A stretch of 64,000 nt of DNA from Gnetum montanum (GCA_015680685.1 MNCI01029584.1:236618-300617), one strand, 5' to 3'; counted from the first letter of the stretch, positions 1 to 10,369 are shown. Notes: generated by a model not told the origin, from the sequence alone. Numbers and translations are program-made.

Positions 1-3000
1 TCATTGGGGTTTTGTGCTGGTTGAACCCTATCGTCCCCAACGTCCCTCCTCCTCACACACGAGTGCAGGGAAAGGCCATTTGGTTCCGAAAGGGGGCGCT
101 GGAGTTTCTGCAGTTTTTTCTGTGTAACTTCAGCATAATTATCTGGTCTAATGTGACCGGGGATGTTGCCGGTGCCATTTTGGAGCACCTATTGGCGGGG
201 TCGGCGCAGGGTATTCTGGCTTACCTGACGGATGGAGCCATCGACATGGGTTATCCTGAGGACCAAGTGCTCAGCGCCCGCGGTCTGCGGAGCTTACATT
301 GGATCTGGAGCATGGCCCGTTTCAACTGTTATCATGCATATAACACGTTGTTCGTGGCTCTTCATGTGTCGACGTACTTCCAGAACCCACCAGGCACGGT
401 GTATTACACAGGCGGGTAAGCAGATTTTGGCTAACTGTATTGTCTCTATTTTTTTGTTTATAATGTCTGTTATTGATCTGAAGGGTAAGAATAGTCGATG
501 CGCAAAGTATAAGTTAAGTTTACGCTATATGATACAGGTTTTTTATACATGACAACCAACTAATTGGTGATGGCGATACATTGGCCTGGGCCGAAACGAC
601 AATAATGGCGTTTACCGCGACCTACAACGTGTGTTCCGGTGTTATCGGGCAAATTGGCCATGAGATGCGTGAGTATCACACCCGCTACGAGCGCCCTTTT
701 AAACATTGCTAGGAACTCGGATGGGTGCACAAGGACTGGACCTTGGATCCGCCCCTCACCATCGAGGATGTGGAGAGGGAACTCCCACCATTTCCATTTC
801 CGTTTGGCCCTGGTAAGGCCACTGCGTGTTCTAATGTTATGCGTGGAGTTGTGAGTCATGGACACTATGTAATAGCATTTCTGTTTGTCTTGCGTTTTAT
901 GCCTTTCAGTCAGGGAATCCCGGGAGATTACCCTTACGATTTCCGGCCGCGAGGCGAGGGATCTCCTCTTTCGTTACGAGGATATCAAGGAGCCGCAGCG
1001 TTGGCTCGGCCATTCGGCGGCCCCAGTCATAGTGACCAACAAGATACAGGCCGCAGGGCTAATGCACCTATTTTTGGCTGCGACCCCTGATGTCCCCTCC
1101 AGCGAAATGATAGGCCTGGTCAACTCCTTCAGCGAGAAGGCAGATCATTTTAGCACGCGCGTGTGTAACGTGCACGTAAACTTCGATATTGACGCTCAGT
1201 TCTTCTCGGACCTGTTTGGCGTCCCCTCGAATGGCCTTCTCATAAAAGTGAGGACCAAGAGGAGCGCTAGAGTCAAGGAATTTCTGAGGGAGTGGGTGAG
1301 GATTCCTAAGGAGGCCAAGGGGTTTCCTTGTGAAAAATTCGAGATGGGAACCGCCAAAACACTTTATCTCCTGTTTCGAGCCCGGACCTTCCCCAAAACC
1401 CTCTCGCAGGCGAAGTTCTTTTCGGTAGAATAGACCCGCATCATGCGAGAGGTCCTGGAAGAGGGAGCCCAGTTTGATTGGGCAAGCCATCTTGCTAAGG
1501 GAGTGCGCAATGAAATGGTCAAGCTTCGGGAGAAGCTTGAGTCCTGTTTCAATGTGCATTACGCCTTTTTCATAGCTTGCCTCCAGTGGTTTGCTGAGTT
1601 TCTGGTCGTTCAGAGGAATGGGGTCTGGGTACAGCAAGACCGAGACCAGCTATCCAGACCCTGGATCGCCCACATTCTTAGCACTACCCGTGGGCAGGAT
1701 CCGCCGGAAGGGATCGGGGAGTCGTTCTCTGTAACGACTAAAGGCTTGATGGCACCCCGAGCACGAGGTCTCGACAGCGTAGGTAGGATAATGCCTACCT
1801 ACACCGGCGATGCCTCGCGGGGGAAACGTCTGGCGGAGGAAATTGTAGAACCAGCAGCCCGGTGGAAGAAGCTCCGCCTAGCTGAGGCCCCTGGGGGTGA
1901 TGCAGGCCATACTGTTGGGCTCACGATGCAGCGGAATAAGCCTCCACCTGGTAAGTGTGAAAGGCTTGTATACGCAATGTTTTATTTTAGATGATCTGGA
2001 ATCATATGCTAATGTATGGTGTAATCAGCAAAAAGGAAAGGGCAATTGACCCCTGAGACAGGGGCGATGGTACTAAGCCATGGGGAGGGGGCCTCAATTT
2101 TGGAAGAAGAGGCCCCAGCTATTAATACGAGCCGTGTGCAGGTTCCAGTGCGTGAGGCGGCCCCAGCTGTTAGCAGAAGCCGTGTACAGATTGGGGTACG
2201 TGAGGAGGCCCTAGCTACTGGAACCAGTGACGCACAGACTCCAGTGCGTGAAAGGAAAAAGGATACGAAAGATGTCGATGAAATCGCCACTGTCACCGGC
2301 AGAGGTAAGGAGTGCGTTAGCGTGTTTGAAAGATATGTTGGAGGAAATGTCTAACCAAATTATGCTATAGGGGGAGAAGATGCCTCAACGGCTGTTGCGG
2401 TCAGCGAAATATGGAGAGACTTCCCCGATAAATTTGCATTCATGGAAGGCGTCGTCAGCGACATGATCGAGCGTCTGGAACGCGTTGAACCTGGCGCTGG
2501 TAAGTTAACGAAGTTACGACATAACGTCTTGGTAATATGTCATCCGTATTGATGCTTGTTTTCTGTCAAGAGCTTACCTCCGATGGGATCCCGCGGAGCC
2601 CATTGATCTGGACACAGCGGAGCCCCCACCTGATGGGGCAGTCGTGCCACGCCACATTTATGAGGAAATGCATAAATGTGCATTACACTCGACACGCTCC
2701 GTATGGGAAAGCAGGAATGTTAATGAAGGCCTATGGAAAACGCTGCAACGGTCGGAGGGGAAGATTGAATCCTTGACCAAGGAAGTCGAGGACCTAAGGG
2801 CGTGGTACGAGTTCCTACAGGCTCGAATGATGGGGGATGAAGACTGGCGTACCACCGTTATTGATCACTCCTGTTATTGGACAGCCATCAAGAACAACGT
2901 ACAGACCAGCCGGGCGTTAGTAGAGCAAAGAATGCAAATTGAGCTCCTAGCTCAGAAAAGCCGGGACTGGAGGGACAACTGCGCGAGCGTACAAGAATGG

Positions 3001-3713
3001 GGACAGAAGGAGAAGGACCACAAGTATGTATACAAAAGGGAAAGCCCTACTTATAGAAAATGCTACCGAGATTCCGCTATTAAAGCTCGATCCCTGGAGG
3101 TTTTCGTGGACACCATCGGAGCATCCGAAGCTTTCAAGAAGTTCGAAGAGCAGGTGACCGTAACCGCGTCCCCAGAGAGAGCAATGGTTTTCCCTGGGAA
3201 TCAAGCTACGATCCCTACTTTCTTCCCAGATCCACCCTCCTGGAGTAGCGTGGAGAAAGGGAAGGTGAATGTTGGGACAGCTTCGGGTGAGGATGTGTGG
3301 CAAGACCTAACAGAGGACAAGATCATGCAGCGTTTGTGGGCTGGTTTGGACAAGCTTCCCTTTGTTGCGGAAGCAGGGTCATCGCGAGTAAGTGTGCACA
3401 TAGCTTAGTTGGAAAATTTTCTGACTAGCTTCGTCTATTCTAATTTAATGTTATTTGGTTTTAGGTACCAGAAGGAGGTAGAGAAGATGCGCCAGCTGAA
3501 GGGCTGGGAGAGGAAACAGTGGAAGCAGAGGTGGCACGAAACGATGAAGAGCGTCTTCCTGTGGAGCCAGTATCAGAGTGAGAGCCTCGTGAAGAGATAA
3601 TCTTTCATGGAGGGATAATTCCCAGAAACGATGGCCCACTGGAGGACGACCTTTTGGGGCTGGATTCAGAGTTAAAAGATACCAGTGATAGTGGTAGTAG
3701 GGGGAATGCGTAA
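1..3713 (+). pseudogene. Antisense accessory gene of A1: HAD(FCP1/NIF)-like N-terminus, coiled coil, acidic tail; 7 exons visible, 5' end off-window
   Basis: Exons by GT-AG sites and phase: <1-415, 538-812, 910-1950, 2029-2304, 2371-2499, 2573-3387, 3465-3713. They join to exactly 1066 codons with the final TAA. Three stops interrupt: TAG 710-712, TAG 1431-1433, TGA 3579-3581. Residues 1-165 read like a FCP1/NIF-family HAD domain: motif-I-like IGVLCW at the left edge, RKGALEFLQFF then IIIWSN at 29-50, and QNPPGTVYY at 127-135, where family members carry DDS..NPP; here the Asp pair is missing. Residues about 230-560 (with STRV..VPSNGLL near 310) resemble plant transposon-protein domains only loosely. 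About 760-870 is charged and heptad-like (coiled coil); the tail is Glu/Asp-rich. A homologue lies at 22025-25914. The gene is antisense to A1, so its introns are not spliced from genomic RNA. Function unknown; the HAD assignment is inference. Confidence 0.75.
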
Positions 3714-3895
3714 TTATGATTTATGCAAAATTTTGTTAATGTTGAGTGTAGTGTTATGATGCGAATGACTGGAGAAACATGTTATAAAACCTGGTGGATG
3801 CGTTGGATATTCAATTACATATGTTTTTTGTGTTTCATCTATGGAGTACGAGTGTAACTATTGAAAATTTCACCTAAAATGATAGTGCGTAATTC

Positions 3896-4144
3896 CTAGT
3901 TTAAGGCCATTGCGGGCCGGAAGCGTAAAGTAAAGCAAGCGTAAATGGTGTTTGTAGATAACTCCGGATAACTAGTTTAAGGCCGTTGCGGGCCGACATA
4001 GAGTTTGCGTAAACTGGCTACTAGTTTAAGGCCGTTGCGGGCCAATATACGAGTTTTCACATAACAGGATATAATCCTGTGTAAGTGCGTAAAATAATGT
4101 GAGTGGTGAACTTTGTATAGCTAGTTTAAGGCCATTGCGGGCCG
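3896..4144. repeat. Hairpin repeat array of A1, four units
   Basis: Four dispersed copies of a unit starting CTAGTTTAAGGCC and closing GGGCC (3896-3920, 3972-3995, 4021-4043, 4121-4144). Each can fold as GGCC, six-base loop, GGCC. The spacers are rich in GCGTAA. The array lies between the 3' end of the accessory gene and the protease, on the accessory side of a candidate sense splice donor (GTAAGT, minus strand, 4325-4320). Related units with different but still complementary stems occur in A2. Confidence 0.85.
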
Positions 4145-4358
4145 TGGCGTAAATTGTAACAAAAATGTAAGCTTGGATAAATGCGTAAAGTAATGCAAAA
4201 GCGTAACTAACGCAAGTACGATAAAACATGCAATAAGTGAAAAATGTAAACCCAGAAAGCAAATATAGCGTAAAAGCATGCTGAAACAAACAAAGGAAGC
4301 TACTAAACGAGGTGTGCTAACTTACACGAACATAGTGTTTTACGCAGAAGACCATTGT

Positions 4359-5189
4359 TCAACCGCCGATACGCAGTTGTCTTTTGATGGCTTTCACGTT
4401 GAGCGCTGCGTAAGGGCGAGGAGGTTTGGGGTTTGACTTCTCTACGCTGTCATCCGGAAATGACAGGTCGGCCCACGCTAGACCATTGTCTTTGTTGTTG
4501 TTTTGTTCAAGGGCTTGGAGATGGGACTGACCGTTAGTTATTTTGATCTCCGAACCCCGCTCTTCTTCAATGTTGCTAACGGTCCTGGGGGTGACCTCGT
4601 CGCCGTGTATGACAACCTCCCCTCCGGCGTAGGGCAGGTGTATCTCTTGATGTATCGGTGACGAGACCACCCTCAGCTGGGCTAACCACAACCTCCCTAA
4701 GATTAAGTTGAAGCCAGGCATCTCCTCGATGACTAAGAATGTGGCTTCCGTCGGGAATTGATCCCCCGCCACAAACTCAATGCATACTGCCCCCTTGACT
4801 TGAACTCGTACTCCATTGAACGATTTCACGCAAGCTATCGTCGTGGCCGTGAGCTGGTTGACCAATCCCAACCTATCCACGATGGAATAGGGAACGACGT
4901 TGGCAGCTACACCATCATCCACGTGTACCCTCTGGATCCGGTACTGGCCAACCCGAATGGTAATGAACATGGGCTCAGTCGTTACTTGACCTTTCTCCGG
5001 ATCATCTTTGACAGACTCGTCCAGGAAGGTCAACGAGGTAGGCTTGGGTTGTTCAGCTTCGGAAGGAAACATGATAGCGTGTATCGCTTACTCTTTGGCC
5101 GGTAGGCTGGCATCCACCGATATGGATGTCAACATGTGTACCATAGCCTCACGGTGTTCTCAAGATGTCATCAGTAGGTCGTACAAGCT
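4359..5189 (-). pseudogene. A1 aspartic protease domain
   Basis: C-terminal part of the A1 gag-pro frame. The active-site region reads VHVDDGVAANVVP, aligning with the usual D-T/S/G-G triad of retroviral-type proteases but with Asp in the middle (DDG). The flap and C-terminal motif NLILGRLWLAQ is the usual ILGR-W element. It is in the same frame as gag upstream, so the enzyme would be made as a Gag-Pro fusion and released by self-cleavage. Stops near 5090 (TAA) and 5160 (TGA) break the frame. The ORF ends LRIGG-stop at 4359, and a perfect GTAAGT lies about 35 bases further on, a candidate donor for splicing to reverse transcriptase. A2 has the same DDG triad (26592-27425). Confidence 0.85.
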
Positions 5190-8144
5190 CAACGTTGTGT
5201 TCTTTTGCTTGAGAGCTTGTTTGACCTATGTGAACGCATCGAGGAGGTCCTTCTCTCGGCAGGGTTGTTTATCCCCCTTATCCTCCTCCATTCGGCCCAG
5301 AAGACAGATCTCATGAGGCGGAGCAGTGTCGGTGGGAGGGTTGTTCCTTTTTCTGCCAAGAGAAAGTGGCCGCGCTTCTGTACCTTTAGCCTGCTTCTGA
5401 GGCATGGACAAAGGCACAGAGACCAGGGGCGTGGGCTTAGGGAAGCCAAGCTTAGGGTGGTCTTTTGCTGCGTTAACTGCGGTGTTCTCCTCCTTTCGCT
5501 TAGGAGGCAATGGCTGGTGGTTCTGGCTAGAGGTCTACCCTTGCATGAGAGGGGCAGCCTGTGGTTTTGGCGCTCTAATAATGAAGGGCGCTCTCGGCAT
5601 GGACGCGGATGAAGCCGCGGCTTGGGTACTGTCGCGTGACTGAGGGCGCACTTGAGAAGGTGCCCATATGATAAAAGGTGTTCGTGAGGCCCCACTGGCT
5701 GCCGGAGAAGTAGTTGGCCCCCTTTGTGAGCTGGCGGGCACGCGCAAAACAAAAGGCTACTTTGGCGGTCCCTTACGCTCACTGTTCGTACTCACTACAG
5801 TGATTGTATAAGGATCGTAACTTGCGTTCAACGGATCCTTGTATACATGCAGTGTTTGATTTTCCAGACGCGTAGGATTACTGCTGTCTAGTTTTAGATG
5901 ACCTTCGTCGATCATGCGTTGAATGTCGTCCTTCAACGCCTAGCAGTAATCCGTGTCGTGACCACACATCTGGTGGTAGTCACAGAAACGGTCCAGCCTG
6001 AAAGATCTCCAAACTGCTGGCTCGTTAAACAGGGCTAAAGAAGGGTCTTTCAGTAGCTCACAGTGACGTCTATGACGCTTCAGGGCTTCCTCAGACACTT
6101 TCTTAGTTTGAATGTGTCCTGCTGCTAACAGTTGTTTCAGCAGTTCGGAATGTTTCACGAGTAGAGCCGCGTATTTTGAATGATCTTTACGTTCAAACTT
6201 TGGCTTTGGCTGGGGGGCCTGTTCAGGAGTAGCTGTGGCTTGACTGGTGCCGGCACTAGCCGTGGCCTCAAGGGGCGCTGTTGTGGGCGCCTTCTTGTTC
6301 TTGTTTTTCACGTTTTCAGTCAGCGCAGCTACTGTCGTTGTCGCTGCCTTGCCTTTATCTTTGGCTTTGTTGTGTGCGTTTTTGTAGGCGACATATGCTG
6401 GGTCTTTGCTGGCCTCCGCAGCATCTTGGATGCTTCGGACCTACGTGAAGGCCTGATGTATATTGCCAAGGGAAAGGTAATACAACTTAGAGTTAATGAA
6501 GTCGTTGACTGCTCCCTTGAATATAGCTAGTAGATGGGAGTCCGCGATCGGGTCGCGGATCTCATTCAAGGTAGCATTCCAACGCTGTATGAACTTTTGG
6601 ACCGGCTCGAGCAGGTCTTGTTTAACCCCCATAAGCTGTTCCAATGTGACTTCCAGTTTCAGGTTGTATTTGAAACGGGTCACAAATTGAGTCAGCAGCT
6701 CTTCCAAGGTTGAAATGGAAGAGCGTGGGAGAGCTCTATACTAGTCTAAAGCCTTCCCTATTAAAGACATCGCGAAAACTCGGATCAAGGTGTGCGGCCA
6801 CTGTTGTAACAACAAAGATTCAGATCTGAAGGTGGCTAGATGGGTGTTGGGATCCCCCTCTCCATTATACTTGGTAAAATGAGGAAGGGACATCCCCGGT
6901 GGCAACGACAGCACGGGGACCACTTGATTGATCGGATCATCCTGATAGAAGTCCATGATCTGAATAGTATCAGATCCAGCGATCTTGAGGCGTCGAACCT
7001 CTTCGGTAAGTGTCTGGATAAGCTGGAAAGCTTGATCTAGACCTGTTAACGGAGGTGTCTGTGCAGCAGGCATAGGAGGTTGGACTGGGCGGGCAGCCCT
7101 GGGAAACTGGAATGCAGGAGGTGGTTGGCTAACCACTGGTGGAGCAGGGATTCCTGCAGGTTGGGGGGCTTGCGAAGGCCACCATCCACCGGTCTGAGAC
7201 AAGAGGTTAACTCCTGCCTGCTGTGCAGGGTAATAGTAGGTATATCGAGGAAACACCTGCGAAAATTATGCCGCAGGTGCGACCGAAGGCTGTGCACCGT
7301 ACACCGCAGACGGGTGTTGTTGCGTAGCAGGGTTGGTCCACTGACTTGTTGTAGGATATTGAACAAAGGTTTGCTATGGTATGGTTACGGTATGTTGCTG
7401 AGTTGGCGGGGGCGGAAACGTTTGCGCTAAACGAGTTGTCGGTACAGTGTGAGCTTGTACCTGAGGGATGAAATGGGGTGCGGTGGTCGTTGGGATCACC
7501 ACCAGAATGCTGATTACGTGGTGGGATGGACCCACCCCTACGTTATGGTGTGGTTGTTGTGCTTGCAACTCAGACGGCTACGCGTTGGCCTGCGGAAGGA
7601 CAGGGATTTGCGTCTGCGTGGTCGCGGCTGAGTCCAGAGAAGCTGCCTCTCCGTTGAAAGGTAACAATGGATTTACATACGTGTGGGGTGTCAGAGTATG
7701 AAACGAATGTTCCGACAGAGCCGTGATTTCATCCTCTACCTCTTCCTCATGCTGGGGCTCCACCACGGTTTGTGAAGTCTGGCCTCTGGCCATGACCAAC
7801 CGTGGGATAAGCTCGTGTTGGTCTTCAGTCAAGGGGATTATGTCATAGGCCGTTGGCTTAAAATCATAGCCCCCTCGATGGAGCACCTCAAAGTTTCGCT
7901 TCGCCTCCAGCTCGGCTCGGCTAAGAGCCAACCTCACCTGGATCTTGATGCATATGAAATTGTATTCTTCAGGGGTTATAACCGTGAAGATAGGCTCTTT
8001 CCCCTGAAGCCTTAATGAATGGCGGAATGGTCCCTGAGGACCTGTAGCGCCAGGAGCTGGTCCTGTGGCCGCCATAGGGTTCACAGGCGTGACACCCAGA
8101 TCGATAGTGGCCATGGCGGTTGTGTTTGAGTAAAAGGAATCCAT
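5190..8144 (-). pseudogene. A1 gag polyprotein
   Basis: Structural Gag protein of A1, forming the particle that packages element RNA. I start at the ATG at 8144 (MDSFYS), the first plausible start after the leader; a second Met is at 8114. In order: an N-terminal region shared with A2 (EEYNFICIKIQV), a Pro/Gln-rich linker, the retrotransposon-gag core (LPHFTKYNGEGDPNTHL, about 6930-6880; GKALD-stop-Y near 6741, Trp at that stop in A2), and a zinc-knuckle-like CDYHQMCGHDTDYC just before 5940. The reading frame is the same from 8273 to 4359, with stops near 7578, 7374, 7260, 6741, 6441, 5940, 5749, 5535 and 5226, seven or eight of them TAG. Frame conservation with nonsense changes points to substitution decay after insertion. 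Confidence 0.88.
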
Positions 8145-8392
8145 TGAAGGATGGAATATAGAGTAACTGGTAATCGGATCTAAAAGAAAATGGTTGGCAA
8201 CAAGAAAGCACAAAAGGCTTTCTACCCTGAAGGATTTCAAAGAAATCGTCCTTGCGATCGACCTATACCACACGATTAACCGTAGACTTCCCTAGAGGTA
8301 TTACGTCTATGGTTTAGGGTATGGATCTCTAACAGGGTTACCCGAAATATTCGGATCAGAGCCTGAAGACCCTCCTTCTAGCGCTAGAAAAC
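8145..8392 (-). other. A1 leader and primer-binding region with 14-bp palindrome
   Basis: Untranslated leader between 5' LTR and gag. Just inside the LTR, after three bases, is the perfect palindrome TTCTAGCGCTAGAA (8376-8389), followed by a CCTCC/GGAGG block. The A2 leader has the same block with one change in the palindrome. No sequence beginning TGG that would match a tRNA 3' end is seen next to the LTR in either element, so the primer is unclear. Confidence 0.6.
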
Positions 8393-9590
8393 TGTAACGA
8401 CAGAAAACGTCGGTAGCTGGAAAATACCGACCGAGTTTCCGGCGTACACAGTTTTAGCCACGGATCCACGCGAGGGCTATGATGGAGAAAGCGAATCCGT
8501 GGCGCCCTAAACGGTCTTGTCGATCAGACAGGGACTTACGGGTCAGTAAAACAATGCAAAGTGCGTAAAAGGAAAGTGATCTGGTTTGATGAGTCGTAAA
8601 ACAAGGGGAAAACGATGTAGACAGGTTGCAACGGTGATAATGCTAAACACGATGAAAGAAGGCTGACATAAGAGAAGCACGTAGCTTCAAGATTTGCACT
8701 TTGACTTAAAATGTGTATCTTGTATAAGAAATTACACTAGGGAATCCCCGATTACAGGATACGAAACAAGCACAAAACAACAAGCAAAACGATCTAAACA
8801 GAAGTCCGATCTACCTTGTGGGCTAAAGCTGAGATGCAAGGCGGGCCAAGCTTCGACTTCTACCGATCAATCGTTTCGGATTGATAGAGTCTTTTAGCAG
8901 AACGATCACTCCTGTCACCGGTGCTCGAAGCGAACTGTGCTCTGCTTCAACTATAAGGTGATAATGTNGAAACCCTGATGATGTGGGTCAGGATATTGCG
9001 GGCTCTGTTGGCATGATCATTTTAAGTCAGACTGTGACTACGCACAACATGCTTGTTTGCATGTTGTGCATGTGAAAAGCAGGTACACGCTGAGCGCGCC
9101 TTAATTGCCTTCAGGATGTATTACACTCATTCGCGTTGTGTTGCGTGTATGAGCGTAATCTGATGTAAAAACAATAAGCTCAAAATTGTCTTACGCTCAC
9201 TACGCAGCTGCGCGTGGTGAAGCGTAAACAATGTATAAGTTACGCTCACTACGCAGCTGCGCGTGGTGAAGCGTAAGCAATGTATAAGTTACGCTCACTA
9301 CGCAGCTGCGCGTAATGAAGCGTAAACAATGTGCAACTTGAATGATAACATACACAATGGTACGCACCGCCGCGTAACGAGCATAAAGACAAGTTAATCA
9401 TGCGCCACGAGAAAAAGCGTCAAACTGTTGCGCTTCTCTAGACTTTGCCTTCGACTATGGAGCTTATTACACTCATTACGCTGCCGTGCGTAATAGAGCG
9501 TAAACTTGTCCTGGAACAAAGCTGATGCACGCTCTCGCTTGAATTGCAAATCTTTGCCTAAGGCCGACTCATAATTTGCACGGTGTTTCA
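8393..9590 (-). repeat. 5' LTR of A1 (1198 bp)
   Basis: On the plus strand it begins TGTAACGACAGAAAAC and ends GGTGTTTCA, matching the A2 LTR ends (TGTATCGACC...GGTGTTTCA). The right boundary is fixed by resumption of B1 LTR sequence at 9591. It contains hairpin-forming blocks built on TTACGCT/AGCGTAA (9121-9165, 9191-9332, about 9465-9505). One ambiguous base is at 8968. CpG is well kept compared with A2. Confidence 0.85.
9191..9332. repeat. Three tandem 49-bp palindromic units in the A1 LTR
   Basis: Units start at 9191, 9240 and 9289, a period of 49 bases. Each begins TTACGCTCACTACGCAGC and continues into its near inverse complement ending AGCGTAA, so each can extrude as a long hairpin. 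Copies differ at only a few positions. Confidence 0.88.
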
Positions 9591-10195
9591 CTAAGCATTG
9601 TAGTGTCTACAGTAATAAAGATGAGCTTTTTGATAAACCTTGTAGCACTTGGACTAGATTAATTATTTTCTCCATTCATTTAATATTGTAGGTAATTTCA
9701 TCTAATGTTTTAATTAATTAATTAATTAAGATATATTAAATAGAGATTTATTAAAAAACATAATTACAACCACTTCAAGAATATGCTTACCACTTGGTAA
9801 TCCTAGTAACACTTAAACATTTGGTAACCCAATAGCGTTATACATGTTCAAGATGTGTACAATAAGTGAGAATGGATGCTTATGTTAGAATTATTTTAAG
9901 TGTTATCTAGTTGATTAGATTAATTTAGTAACTAAATATATTTATTCATTATTCTTTATTCTTAGATAGCTTAGAACATAAAACATAAAAATGATAAAAA
10001 TCATATGCCTCAGTTATACTTAACCACACCCTTGTACTCACAAGTGTAACTGGGAAGACAACGATTGTAATGGTTAATTTCACCTCCTAGAGACCAGTGT
10101 ACTTACAAGGCTAGAAGTTTTTGGAATTCAACTGGATTATGCATAAATTCTTGTGATTCATATGGTTGGATGTAGATTATACTCATTGCTCATCA
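9591..10195 (+). repeat. 5' LTR of B1, left part removed by A1 insertion
   Basis: Aligns with 47606-48208 of the 3' LTR. Both begin CTAAGCA-TG, run through AATAAAGATG and the TTAATTAATTAATTAA block, and end CTCATCA / CTCATCA. By eye the two copies differ at roughly a fifth of positions, which makes B1 old. About 290 bases of the LTR lie beyond A1, outside the window. Confidence 0.85.
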
Positions 10196-10214
10196 TTGGT
10201 TTCATTATTGGGAA
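10196..10214 (+). other. B1 primer-binding site, tRNA-Asp type, decayed
   Basis: Directly after the LTR end, TTGGTTTCATTATTGGGAA matches the pattern of the Athila-type PBS (TTGGCGCCGTTGCCGGGGA) at the outer positions, with mainly C/G to T/A changes. The cleaner versions in B2 (39203-39221) and B3 (52440-52457) support it. Confidence 0.7.
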
Positions 10215-10369
10215 ACTTTTAGTTTGCTACATGCACTCTCTAGGACTTAGTAAAAATTATTTAAGATCATTGGAACAAATCCTAAAGTAATAATAATTTA
10301 AGTAATAATAATAATTATACTTAAACCACACTCTTATTTTTCTTCTAAGTGATAATTTCTCCTTCTTAC

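Larger units (their letters stand above)
1..9590 (-). mobile_element. LTR retrotransposon A1, Tat/Ogre-like Ty3/gypsy, 5' part
   Basis: Minus-strand element. Reading leftward from its 5' LTR (9590-8393) come a leader, gag (8144-5190), protease (5189-4359), hairpin repeats, and an antisense accessory gene that runs off the left edge. Reverse transcriptase and integrase would lie left of the window. Its LTR ends ...GGTGTTTCA exactly where the 5' LTR of element B1 resumes with CTAAG, the same sequence found uninterrupted at 47606-47610 in the B1 3' LTR, so A1 jumped into that LTR. The other copy of the target duplication is outside the window. A1 keeps many CpGs and its gag-pro has stops but no frameshift, so it looks less decayed than A2. 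Lineage is inferred from gag and protease similarity to A2, which does show Tat-type RT and integrase. Confidence 0.88.

Noticed and set aside
8345-8360. GGATCAGAGCC resembling the initiator-tRNA PBS TGGTATCAGAGC
   Set aside because: It is on the wrong strand for A1, not next to the LTR end and not conserved in A2.
9191-9332. CRISPR-like array of regular repeats
   Set aside because: Only three units, direct tandem 49-mers without spacers, inside a plant LTR.
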